In this document: piece after piece, positions 43,416 to 51,773 of the stretch
Layout of the letters: each line of letters starts with the position of its first letter
Numbering within the stretch: position 1 is the first letter of the stretch
Assembly (NCBI RefSeq): GCF_009932725.1
Contig: NZ_BLJU01000027.1
Coordinates: forward strand, 62,001 to 126,000
Origin: Pseudomonas yangonensis
GTDB lineage: Bacteria > Pseudomonadota > Gammaproteobacteria > Pseudomonadales > Pseudomonadaceae
Length of the DNA: 64,000 bases
Reading direction: 5' to 3'
Program-made: the position numbers and the translations under genes
The notes under the pieces: generated by a model
Told to the model about the DNA's origin: nothing
What the model saw: only the letters and a program-made list of their open reading frames with translations
Databases searched by the model: none

Positions 43416-44186
43416 TCAGGAATAGCGCACCAGGTGGTGCGGGTAGTTGCCTACCCGTGCGCCTACCACCATTTCGCTGACCCAGTCGATCAGGATGCGC
43501 GTGTAGGCTTGCTGATGGCGGTCCTCGCTGAGCCCATGGTCGGCGTCGGCCATGATGCGGTGGGTCAGCGAATGCGCCTTGTCGAAGGCACTGCGGTAAC
43601 TCATCAGCGTGGTGTGCGGGACGAAATCGTCGTGCTCGGATTCCACCAGCAACACATCACCGTGAAATTCGGAACAGGCGGCCAGCGCCAGGTTGTCCTG
43701 CGGGCGCAGCGGTGTGCGGCGATACTCGGCCAGGCGGGCGACGTCCAGCTGACGCTTGGGCAGCTGCCATTGGTCATCCCAGTAGAGCGCTGGCACCCGC
43801 AGGGCCAGCCAGCGCACCGGGCGACGCACGCTCAGCAACGTGGCGAGATAGCCGCCATAGCTGGTGCCGATGACCGCGATGCACTCGGGGTCGACCGCTT
43901 CGTGCGCGGCCAGCAGGTCATAGGCGGCGAGAATGTCGGCCAGGTTGTCCTCTCGAGATACCTGCTCCTGCGCTTCGATGTTGCGTTCATGCCCGCGCAA
44001 ATCGAAGGTCAGGCACACGCACCCCAGCCCGGCAATACCGCGGGCGCGCGCCAGGTCACGTTGCTGGCTGCCGCCCCAGCCGTGCACAAAAAGCACACCG
44101 GGAACCTTGTTGGGTGGCGTCACCAGGGTTCCGGCGATGTGCTGATCACCCACCAGAATGTCCAGGCCCTGACTGCAGGCACTCAT
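43416..44186 (-). CDS. Alpha/beta hydrolase
   Basis: This 256-residue protein has the alpha/beta hydrolase fold with the nucleophile elbow GTSYGGY (Ser near 110), an oxyanion stretch FVHGWGGSQQRD, an Asp in ESEHDDFVP and the catalytic His in DADHGLSE. It resembles dienelactone hydrolase or prolyl-oligopeptidase-like esterases. No signal peptide is seen. The ATG overlaps the stop of the DUF3182 gene, so it is the third gene of a coupled operon. Confidence 0.85.
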   Translation of the reverse strand: MSACSQGLDILVGDQHIAGTLVTPPNKVPGVLFVHGWGGSQQRDLARARGIAGLGCVCLTFDLRGHERNIEAQEQVSREDNLADILAAYDLLAAHEAVDPECIAVIGTSYGGYLATLLSVRRPVRWLALRVPALYWDDQWQLPKRQLDVARLAEYRRTPLRPQDNLALAACSEFHGDVLLVESEHDDFVPHTTLMSYRSAFDKAHSLTHRIMADADHGLSEDRHQQAYTRILIDWVSEMVVGARVGNYPHHLVRYS

Positions 44187-45274
44187 AACGGCCCCACCTT
44201 GACGTATTTGGCCAACGGGCCGTCCTCACTGTCCTGACCTTGATACAGGCAAATGGAGCCTGCCGGCGGCGGTACATCCTGATAGAACTCATGGGTCGAG
44301 GCCTGCAGCGTTTGCAGCTGCGCGTCGTTCATGAACGCCTCCAGGGCGAAGATTTCCGCCGCACTGGCGCCACCGACGCGCCAGGATTGTTCCAGCACGC
44401 CGCTGCGAGACTGTCCCCGCGCATTCAATCCTTGAGCGACATCGTAGTTGCGCCGCGACGCCTGAATCGACGGGAAGACCTCCAGTGCCGCCAGCTCGAA
44501 GATGCGCGCCTGCTGCACGGCCAGGCGTACGGGGCGCGGAAGATCGAGAGTCATCAAAGCCAGATAGTCACCGCGCACCAGTGTCAGTCGCGAGCCGCCA
44601 TAAACCTGGTTACCGTGACCGTCGTCGGTCAGCTGCTGGGTGCCGTGGTAACTCAGAGTTACCCCAGCCACACGGATCTGGCCGACGCTGAAGGTGCTGG
44701 GCTGTTGCAGGTCTTCTTCCAGCACCAGGCCCTGATCCGTCACACGGTCTTCATCGAGCGCCGCCAGCGCGTTGTCCAGCTCGGTGGGCGTCCGCACCAC
44801 TTGCTGGCCTCGGCCGCCGGTACCGTCCACCGGTTTCAGGCGAATCGGCCCTTCGCGCAACAGGCGTTGCCCGGCCTCGGCAGCATCCTCCAGATCGAAG
44901 ACGCTGAAGCCCGGTAAGGTGACGCTCTCGACTTGCTGGGCGAAACGTTCGGACCAGCCCACAGGCAGGTGGCGAGGGGCGTCGAGACTCGGGTGGCTGA
45001 TGGCCTTGGTGGCGAGAAAGGCATGCTCGACCTGGCCGCCGAAGAAATCCTCCGGCCCTTCGATGCCCAACGAGCCGGCGTCGCCGACCAGGGTGTCCTC
45101 GGGCAGGAAATAGTGGCGCCCGCGAATCTGGGTGCCTGGCTGATGAGGCCCCAGGAAGGGGCAGCCGAGCAGCACGGCCAGCTTCTCGCCGAGCTGACGT
45201 TGCACCATGCGCTCATGGGTCATGTGTGGAACGGTGCCAGGTAGCAATAGCAGGCCGTTATAAGCAGCCATCAT
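44183..45274 (-). CDS. DUF3182 family protein, ATP-grasp-like
   Basis: This 363-residue protein fits the DUF3182 family. It has an ATP-grasp-like core with a Lys and glycine-rich loop in IRLKPVDGTGGRGQQVV (about 148-164) and acidic residues after it (VLEEDLQQPSTFSVG). ATP-grasp enzymes join a carboxylate to an amine or thiol with ATP, so it may make a peptide-like bond; no substrate is known. The start at 45274 is an ATG that overlaps the stop of the upstream secreted-protein gene (ATGA). The neighbours are a secreted Cys-rich protein and a hydrolase. Confidence 0.75.
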   Translation of the reverse strand: MMAAYNGLLLLPGTVPHMTHERMVQRQLGEKLAVLLGCPFLGPHQPGTQIRGRHYFLPEDTLVGDAGSLGIEGPEDFFGGQVEHAFLATKAISHPSLDAPRHLPVGWSERFAQQVESVTLPGFSVFDLEDAAEAGQRLLREGPIRLKPVDGTGGRGQQVVRTPTELDNALAALDEDRVTDQGLVLEEDLQQPSTFSVGQIRVAGVTLSYHGTQQLTDDGHGNQVYGGSRLTLVRGDYLALMTLDLPRPVRLAVQQARIFELAALEVFPSIQASRRNYDVAQGLNARGQSRSGVLEQSWRVGGASAAEIFALEAFMNDAQLQTLQASTHEFYQDVPPPAGSICLYQGQDSEDGPLAKYVKVGPL

Positions 45275-45699
45275 CGATCCCGCCAAGTGCCGCCGGCACT
45301 TTCGCAGTCGATACGCACCTGCTTCAGGTCGCCCGCCTGGTAATAGTGAGTGACCACCTTGGCCTGGTTGGGTACGGACGGGCGCGGCTCGCCCTGATCA
45401 TCGTCACCGGAGCGGTAGTTGGCCAGGGTTTCCTGAGTCAGTGCGGCTTCGCATGTGCCCAGCTTGGCCTCGGCACAACTGGCCACCTTGCGTTGGTCGG
45501 TGTTGAGCATGTCATCGGCTTCGTTGTGACACGACCAGTCAATGGCGCCCTCGTCCGTGCCGGTGAATTCGTAACAGAACTCCTGCGCGACCTCGGCAAT
45601 GGCATCGCTGGAAGTCCGGGCGCTGACGTAGCAGGCTTCGGCCAGGGCGTCGCCGGCTGCCAGCGCGCCGACCAGAAGGCCGGGAATGATGGCTCGCAT
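45271..45699 (-). CDS. Secreted cysteine-containing hypothetical protein
   Basis: This 142-residue protein has a short signal peptide (about 1-20, GLLVGALAAGDALA) and six cysteines in the mature part, at least four of them spaced so that disulfides are likely (ACYVSA, QEFCYEF, WSCHNEAD, ASCAEAKLGTC, IDCESAGG). It is probably periplasmic. No family was recognised. GAGGAGAAAATC precedes the ATG. It leads a three-gene operon with DUF3182 and an alpha/beta hydrolase, divergent from glgP. Confidence 0.75.
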   Translation of the reverse strand: MRAIIPGLLVGALAAGDALAEACYVSARTSSDAIAEVAQEFCYEFTGTDEGAIDWSCHNEADDMLNTDQRKVASCAEAKLGTCEAALTQETLANYRSGDDDQGEPRPSVPNQAKVVTHYYQAGDLKQVRIDCESAGGTWRDR

Positions 45700-45730
45700 G
45701 ATTTTCTCCTCGACAATGGCGTTCTTGAGT

Positions 45731-45758
45731 TGTGAGGGGAGCCGCCAAGTCGAAGTTC
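45731..45758 (-). promoter_or_regulatory. ECF/AlgU-like promoter of the DUF3182 operon
   Basis: On the minus strand AGCCTGAACTT (GAACTT at 45758-45753), 17 bases, TCACA (45735-45731). It lies 32 bases before the first gene of the operon. Confidence 0.55.
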
Positions 45759-45883
45759 AGGCTTTTTGATCAGTGGGTGCAGGGCAGAAAACCTGAACTC
45801 ATGGACGCTGCGAAGGCCACAAAGAAAAGCCGAACCCATCGCTTCGGCTGTAATCAACGCGACGCGCGCGTAAGGGGATCGAT

Positions 45884-48349
45884 ATGAGCGAATCGCACGG
45901 CGAGACCGAAAGTGCCGTAACACAGTTCAAGGCGGCCATTCTGGCCAAGCTGCGCTACGCAGTGGGCAAGGACCCAAGTACCGCCTTCGACCATGACTGG
46001 TTCGAGGCATTGGCTCTGGCCACCCGCGACCACATGATCGACCGCTGGGAAGAATCCTCCGCTCAGGTCGAGCGCCAGGGCGCCAAGCGTATCTATTACC
46101 TGTCTCTGGAATTCCTGATCGGCCGGCTGTTGGTGGATAACCTGAGCAATCTCGGTCTGCTCGACACGGCCCGCCAGGCCATGGCCGAACTCGGTGTCGA
46201 ACTCGAGCGCATCCGCGTTGTGGAACCGGATGCGGCGCTGGGCAACGGCGGGCTCGGCCGTCTCGCCGCCTGCTTCATGGAGAGCATGGCGACCCTGCGC
46301 CTGGCCGCTCATGGTTACGGCATCCGCTATGAACATGGCCTGTTCCGCCAGGCCATAATCGATGGCTGGCAGGCCGAACAGACCGAAACCTGGCTCGACT
46401 TCGGCAACCCTTGGGAATTCGAACGTCCGGAGGTGGCCTATCGCATCGGTTTCGGTGGTGGAGTGACGACTCTGGACGATGGCTCCGGTACCACACGGCT
46501 GCAGTGGCAGCCGCAGGAGACGGTGCGCGCCATTGCTTACGATACGCCGGTGGTGGGGTGGCGCGGCGCGTCGGTCAATACCTTGCGGCTGTGGCGTGCG
46601 CGCGCCGAAGAGGACCTGCAGCTGGACCGCTTCAACGCTGGCGATCATTTCGGCGCCGTAGCCGGAGAGGTCCGCGCTGAGAGTATCTCGCGCGTGCTCT
46701 ATCCGGCCGACGATACCGAGGCCGGCCAGGAGCTGCGCCTGCGCCAGGAGTACTTTCTGGTCTCCGCCTCGCTGCAGGATCTGCTCGAGCGCCATTTGCG
46801 CCTGCACCAGGACCTGCAAAGGCTGCCGCAACACGTGGCGATCCAGCTCAACGATACCCATCCGGCCATCGCCGTGGTCGAACTGATGCGCCTGCTGGTG
46901 GATGAACATCGCATGCCCTGGGCACAAGCCTGGCAGCTGACGGTGGCGACCACCGCCTATACCAACCACACCCTGCTGCCGGAAGCACTGGAGTCCTGGC
47001 CGGTGGCGCTGATGGAGCGTCTGCTGCCGCGGCATCTGCAAATCATCTATCTGATCAATGCCGAACATATCGACGCGTTGCGCGCGAAAGACATTCACGA
47101 CTTCCGTCTGCTGCGTGCTGTGTCGTTGATCGAGGAGGATCATGGCCGTCGCGTACGTATGGGCAACCTGGCGTTTCTCGGTGCGCACAGCATCAACGGG
47201 GTTTCCGCGCTGCATACCCGGCTGATGCGCGATACGGTGTTTCGCGACTTGCACCGGCTGTACCCCGATCGGGTGAACAACAAGACCAATGGCGTGACCT
47301 TCCGCCGCTGGCTGTTTCAGGTCAATCCGGGGCTTACTCATTTGCTGGTGGACGCCTTGGGCGAGCCCGTGCTGCAGCGCCCCGAGGAGCACCTCAGGGA
47401 GCTGGAGCCTTACGCCGAGCGTCAGGACTTTCGCGATGAGTACGCGCTATGCCGCCAGCGCAGCAAGGAAGCCTTGGCCGAGCGGGTGCGGCAACTGCTG
47501 GGGATCAATCTCGACACCACCGCCATCTTCGATGTGCACGTCAAACGCATTCACGAATACAAACGTCAGCTCCTCAACCTGCTGCATACCGTGGCCTTGT
47601 ACCAGGCCATCCGCAACGATCCGACCACCGACTGGGCGCCGCGGGTGAAGATCTTCGCCGGCAAGGCAGCGGCCAGTTATCGCCAGGCCAAGCTGATCAT
47701 CAAACTGGCCAATGACATCAGCCGCACCATCAATGACGATCCCACCGTACGTGGATTGCTCAAGGTGGTGTTCATTCCCAATTACAACGTCAGCCTGGCC
47801 GAATCCATCATTCCCGCGGCCGACCTGTCCGAGCAGATTTCCACTGCAGGACTGGAAGCCTCGGGCACTAGCAACATGAAGTTCGCCCTCAACGGCGCGC
47901 TGACCATCGGTACCCTGGACGGTGCCAACGTGGAAATGAGCGAGCAGGTCGGCGATGAGCATATGTTCATCTTCGGCATGACTGCCCAGCAGGTGGCTGC
48001 CCGTCAGCGCCTGGGCCTTGACATGGGCGACGTGGTCGCCGATTCCGAGCGGCTGGAGGCCGCGCTCGGCGCCATCCGGGCCGGCGTATTCTCGCCGGAC
48101 GATCCGTCGCGTTACGTGGGGTTGGTCGATTCGTTGCTGTACGAAGACCGCTTCATGGTCTGCGCCGACTTCGATGCGTACTGGAAGGCGCAGCGCCATG
48201 TCGATCAACGCTGGCAGCGGCCCGAGCATTGGTGGCGTTCGGCTGTGCTCAATACCGCGCGCATGGGCTGGTTCTCCTCTGATCGCACCATCGCCGAATA
48301 CGCCCGGGACATCTGGCAGGTGCCGCTGCCGCCTCGTGAAGGGGACTGA
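45884..48349 (+). CDS. glgP: Glycogen/alpha-glucan phosphorylase
   Basis: This 821-residue GT35 enzyme releases glucose-1-phosphate from alpha-glucan ends. It has the N-terminal ALGNGGLGRLAACF motif and the C-terminal pyridoxal-phosphate site EASGTSNMKF with Lys666. The length is typical. AAGGGGA precedes the ATG. It is transcribed alone, divergently from the DUF3182 operon; GAACTC-N16-CCACAA at 45795 is a weak match to the stress promoter. Its product feeds the two GalU enzymes or central metabolism. Confidence 0.95.
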   Translation: MSESHGETESAVTQFKAAILAKLRYAVGKDPSTAFDHDWFEALALATRDHMIDRWEESSAQVERQGAKRIYYLSLEFLIGRLLVDNLSNLGLLDTARQAMAELGVELERIRVVEPDAALGNGGLGRLAACFMESMATLRLAAHGYGIRYEHGLFRQAIIDGWQAEQTETWLDFGNPWEFERPEVAYRIGFGGGVTTLDDGSGTTRLQWQPQETVRAIAYDTPVVGWRGASVNTLRLWRARAEEDLQLDRFNAGDHFGAVAGEVRAESISRVLYPADDTEAGQELRLRQEYFLVSASLQDLLERHLRLHQDLQRLPQHVAIQLNDTHPAIAVVELMRLLVDEHRMPWAQAWQLTVATTAYTNHTLLPEALESWPVALMERLLPRHLQIIYLINAEHIDALRAKDIHDFRLLRAVSLIEEDHGRRVRMGNLAFLGAHSINGVSALHTRLMRDTVFRDLHRLYPDRVNNKTNGVTFRRWLFQVNPGLTHLLVDALGEPVLQRPEEHLRELEPYAERQDFRDEYALCRQRSKEALAERVRQLLGINLDTTAIFDVHVKRIHEYKRQLLNLLHTVALYQAIRNDPTTDWAPRVKIFAGKAAASYRQAKLIIKLANDISRTINDDPTVRGLLKVVFIPNYNVSLAESIIPAADLSEQISTAGLEASGTSNMKFALNGALTIGTLDGANVEMSEQVGDEHMFIFGMTAQQVAARQRLGLDMGDVVADSERLEAALGAIRAGVFSPDDPSRYVGLVDSLLYEDRFMVCADFDAYWKAQRHVDQRWQRPEHWWRSAVLNTARMGWFSSDRTIAEYARDIWQVPLPPREGD

Positions 48350-48361
48350 GGCCTGCAGCCG

Positions 48362-48402
48362 GTTCAACCTCTGCTGCTCAAGATGCGCAGCAGAGGTTGA
48401 AC
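48362..48402. terminator. Bidirectional hairpin after glgP
   Basis: GTTCAACCTCTGCTGC (48362-48377) and its exact complement (48387-48402) form a 16-bp stem with a nine-base loop between two convergent genes. Confidence 0.75.
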
Positions 48403-48408
48403 GGGTAC

Positions 48409-48630
48409 TCAGCGCTGCACGCGGTGCGCGGGTGTCGTGCCGCTTTTCTTCGGGTGCAGGATGCGCGTGACCTGCACGTCGGTGAACTCATTGGGCCACT
48501 CGAAGGTGTGCAGGGCACTGAGGTAGTGGCGCGCCTGGTCTGGCGTGAGCTGCTCGCGGTCCGACTCGACTTCGACGCTGTGTGGCTGGTTATGCAGGAT
48601 GTAGCTGATCAGATGCAGTGGCTTGGCCAT
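48409..48630 (-). CDS. Small hypothetical protein
   Basis: This 73-residue soluble protein (start MAKPLHLISYILHNQPHSVE) is His- and Glu-rich. No family was recognised. GGAGGC before the ATG and its place before a hairpin support a real gene. Similar small proteins may lie near glg genes in other pseudomonads, but this could not be checked. Confidence 0.6.
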   Translation of the reverse strand: MAKPLHLISYILHNQPHSVEVESDREQLTPDQARHYLSALHTFEWPNEFTDVQVTRILHPKKSGTTPAHRVQR

Positions 48631-48798
48631 GGTATGCCTCCGGTTTTGCTGAGTAATGTGTGATAGACCAGACCTTCACGCTCGCAAGTTCCCGCTATCC
48701 GCCAGATGGTGCTTCCCCGGGCCTGCTTATGCGCACCAGCCTCGCGCCTTGACCGGGTGGCGAAGGCACAGGCTGCGTCGGTACGGGCTTTACTGGCG

Positions 48799-49773
48799 CT
48801 AACCGGGCTGGGTTTCGGCCGTTTGCTCACCGCGCTTGCGCAGGGTTTTCGCGCGTTTCTCCAGCACCAGATAGGTGACGCTGGCCACCAGCAGCGGCAG
48901 CAGGTAATAGAGCACGCGATAGGCGAGCAGGGCGGCGATCAGGCTGGCCTGGCTGTACTGGTGTTGCAGCAGGGCGAGAAACACTGCTTCAAGCACGCCA
49001 AGTCCGGCAGGAATGTGCGCCACCACTGCCGCCATGCAACTGATCAGCAGCACGCCGAGCACGGAAGGGTAGGAGGCGCCGTCCGGCAGCAGCCAGAAGA
49101 TCAAAGCCGCCATCAGCGCCCAGTTGCTGGCACCCAGGCACAGCTGCAGCAGCGCCATCTTCAACGAGGGCAGGGTGATCGCACGTTCGCGCAGGTGCCA
49201 CACGCGTTGCCGGGCAAAGGCGCAGATGCCGATGTAGGCGCTTACCACCCCCAGCAGAGCGAATCCCAGCAATTGCAGGCCGGTGACGCCCAGCCCCCAG
49301 TTGTCGGGTAGCTGCACCAGGCGCAGGGAGAAGATCACTCCGGCCAACGCCATATAACCAGTCCAGTTGGTCAGCAGGCTGAGGCTGAGAATGCGCGTCA
49401 CCGTCGAGGCGCTCAGGCCCAGACGCATGTACAGCCGGTAGCGCATGGCTACGCCGCCGATCCAGGTGGTGAAGTTGAGGTTGAAGGCGTAACAGACCAT
49501 CGCCACCGGCATGACCTGACGCGCCGGCAACTGATGCCGGCTGTACCGGCGGCCGAGTAGGTCATAGCCGCTGAACACCACATAACTGGCGAAGGCGATC
49601 AGCACTCCAACCAGCAGAGTCTGTGCACTGTAATCACTGAGCGACTGGCGTACTTCGCCCCAGTCCAGATTGCGTATCAGCATGTACAGCAATGCCGGCA
49701 CCGCCAGGAGGAAGAACAGGGTCAGTGCGCGTTTGCCCCAGCGCATCCAGGGGTTGTTCTGAGCACTGTTCAT
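48799..49773 (-). CDS. ybhN: YbhN/LPG-synthase-like transmembrane protein
   Basis: This 324-residue inner-membrane protein has about eight membrane segments and resembles the UPF0104/lysylphosphatidylglycerol synthetase membrane domain (flippase-like), without a soluble synthase domain. The start at 49773 overlaps the clsB stop (ATGA); an earlier in-frame start would lie deep in clsB. E. coli has the same order ybhP-clsB(ybhO)-ybhN, so the three are a conserved envelope lipid operon. The transported lipid is unknown. Confidence 0.88.
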   Translation of the reverse strand: MNSAQNNPWMRWGKRALTLFFLLAVPALLYMLIRNLDWGEVRQSLSDYSAQTLLVGVLIAFASYVVFSGYDLLGRRYSRHQLPARQVMPVAMVCYAFNLNFTTWIGGVAMRYRLYMRLGLSASTVTRILSLSLLTNWTGYMALAGVIFSLRLVQLPDNWGLGVTGLQLLGFALLGVVSAYIGICAFARQRVWHLRERAITLPSLKMALLQLCLGASNWALMAALIFWLLPDGASYPSVLGVLLISCMAAVVAHIPAGLGVLEAVFLALLQHQYSQASLIAALLAYRVLYYLLPLLVASVTYLVLEKRAKTLRKRGEQTAETQPG

Positions 49774-50972
49774 CCGGTTTTTTCCTCTTCGTAGCCGCTG
49801 ACCTTTTCGGCAGGCTCCAGCGGTTTCAGTCTTTTGCGGTGCGCTGGCAGCCAGCCGGCGATAGCCGGGAAGCGGCGCAGAAAGTGAAAGCACAGGAACA
49901 CAATCGGCGCGCGCCACCAGTAGCCGCGTATCACGCGTTCGAGCTCGATGCGTTTGCAGTGCGCGGCCGAAAGCTGGGTCAGGTGCTCGTAAAGGTACTG
50001 GTTGAACGGCCGGTCACGGATCACCAGGTTGGCTTCCAGGTTCAGCGCCAGGCTCAGTGGGTCGAGATTGCTCGAGCCCACCGTGGACCAGTCGTCGTCC
50101 ACCAGCGCCACCTTGCCGTGCAGCGGGCGCTGGCAGTATTCGTAGACCACCACGTTGTGGCGCAGCAGGTAGTTGTAGAGCAGGCGAGAGAAGGCCTGAA
50201 CCCAGCGCATGTCCGGCTGCCCCTGAAGGATCAGCGTTACCTCCACGCCGCGTTGCGCCGCGTTGCGCAAGGCGCGCAGCACGCGGTAACCGGGAAAGAA
50301 ATAGGCGTTGGCGATTACCACGCGCTTGCGTGCGGATTCGAACGCACGCAGGTGTTCATCCTCGATATCGGTGGTGTGGCGCTCGTTGTCACGCTCGAGC
50401 AGCATCACCCGCGCATCGCCCATCGGCTTTCTGGAGGGTTGAGCAGGGCTCGGTTCGCTGACGGCAGGACGCAGCAGTCGCAGCATGGCCACGTGCAGAT
50501 CGCTGACGACAGGGCCCATGACCTCGACGGCATAGTCCTGCTTGGCCATCTCGCCGAAGTCGCCGAGATGATCGGCCGAGTAGTTGATACCGCCGACGAA
50601 GGCGCGCTCACCGTCGATCACCACCAGCTTGCGATGCAGACGCCGGAACAGGTTGGTGCGCATGCCCAGGTGCCTTGGGCTGGGATCGAAGACATGGATC
50701 TTCACCCCTTCGCGGGTCAGCGCGGCGACGTACTCGTGCTGCAGGTCGGCGGTGCCGTAGCCGTCCACGGCAATGACCACGCGCACGCCGCGCCGCGCCG
50801 CCTCGATCAGCACTTGCTGCAGTTCGAGGCCGACCTTGTCCTCTCGGATGATGAAGGTCTCGAGCAACACTTCGATGCGTGCCGCGCGGATGCATTCGAA
50901 CACGCGCGGGTAATAGCCTTCGCCATTGATCAGCAGGCGCAGCTGGTTGCCGTCTCGCCATATGCCGCTCAC
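49770..50972 (-). CDS. clsB: ClsB-type cardiolipin synthase
   Basis: This 400-residue phospholipase D-superfamily enzyme joins phosphatidylglycerol molecules to give cardiolipin. It has the two HKD motifs, HRKLVVIDGERAFVGGIN (about 114) and HGKVALVDDDWSTVGSSN (about 287). It lacks the N-terminal membrane segments of ClsA, as ClsB does. The ATG overlaps the stop of the preceding phosphatase-family gene, and its stop overlaps the ybhN start. Confidence 0.92.
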   Translation of the reverse strand: MSGIWRDGNQLRLLINGEGYYPRVFECIRAARIEVLLETFIIREDKVGLELQQVLIEAARRGVRVVIAVDGYGTADLQHEYVAALTREGVKIHVFDPSPRHLGMRTNLFRRLHRKLVVIDGERAFVGGINYSADHLGDFGEMAKQDYAVEVMGPVVSDLHVAMLRLLRPAVSEPSPAQPSRKPMGDARVMLLERDNERHTTDIEDEHLRAFESARKRVVIANAYFFPGYRVLRALRNAAQRGVEVTLILQGQPDMRWVQAFSRLLYNYLLRHNVVVYEYCQRPLHGKVALVDDDWSTVGSSNLDPLSLALNLEANLVIRDRPFNQYLYEHLTQLSAAHCKRIELERVIRGYWWRAPIVFLCFHFLRRFPAIAGWLPAHRKRLKPLEPAEKVSGYEEEKTG

Positions 50973-51757
50973 AGATGAATCTCCGCTGCCAGTGGCGCGT
51001 GGTCGGACAGATGCGACCAGGGCCGGGTAGACAACACCTGCGGCTCATGCGCCGTGGCGTTGCGGGTGTAGATACGGTCCAGGCGCAGCAGCGGCATGCG
51101 CGCCGGGAAACTGCGTGCAGGCTTGCCGTGGCGATGTTCGAAGGCTTCGCGCAGGCCGTGCGGTGCCAGCTGTTCGTCCGCACGCAGGCGCCAATCGTTG
51201 AAGTCGCCGGCAACGATCACCGGTGCGTCCGGGTCGAAAGTGGCCAGCAGGTCGAGCAGCAAGCCTATCTGCTGACGGCGATGCGCCTCACGCAGGCCCA
51301 GATGCACGCATACCGCGTGCACAGCGTTCTGCCCCGGCACGTCCAGGCGACAATGCAGCAGACCGCGCTGCTCGGTGCCGCTGACCGTCACGTCGAGGTT
51401 GTGGTGCTCGACGATGGGAAAGCGCGAGAGCAGGGCGTTGCCGTGGTCTCCGGCCGGGTAAACGGCATTGCGTCCGTAGGCGAACTGCGGCCACATGCTG
51501 TCGGCGAGAAATTCGTACTGCGGCACGCTGGGCCAGTCATGGAAGCGCTTGGCGTGCAGGGCATGATTGCCGAGCACCTCCTGTAGGAATACCAGATCGG
51601 ACCCTGTGGCCTGCACGGCGCTGCGCAGCTCCGGCAGGATGAAACGTCGGTTGAGAGCGGTGAAGCCCTTGTGCGTGTTGATCGTCAGCACGCGCAGGCA
51701 CTTGACCGGCGTCACGCGGTCGATGATCACCTCCGGTTTGGCAATGGTGTTGTTCAT
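50969..51757 (-). CDS. ybhP: Endonuclease/exonuclease/phosphatase family protein (YbhP-like)
   Basis: This 262-residue protein has the EEP fold with Asn and Glu metal sites (INTHKGF, VFLQEVLG), the central GDFNDWR and the C-terminal SDHAPLAAEI. The YbhP group is linked to clsB and ybhN in many bacteria; it may cleave a phosphoester in a lipid or nucleic acid. No signal peptide is obvious. It starts 16 bases after the ADH stop. Confidence 0.88.
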   Translation of the reverse strand: MNNTIAKPEVIIDRVTPVKCLRVLTINTHKGFTALNRRFILPELRSAVQATGSDLVFLQEVLGNHALHAKRFHDWPSVPQYEFLADSMWPQFAYGRNAVYPAGDHGNALLSRFPIVEHHNLDVTVSGTEQRGLLHCRLDVPGQNAVHAVCVHLGLREAHRRQQIGLLLDLLATFDPDAPVIVAGDFNDWRLRADEQLAPHGLREAFEHRHGKPARSFPARMPLLRLDRIYTRNATAHEPQVLSTRPWSHLSDHAPLAAEIHL

Positions 51758-51773
51758 CTTCAGCCCCGCTCAG

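Noticed and set aside
45795..45822. GAACTC-N16-CCACAA before glgP as a full member of the stress promoter set
   Set aside because: The -10 part lacks TC, so it is kept only as a weak relative.
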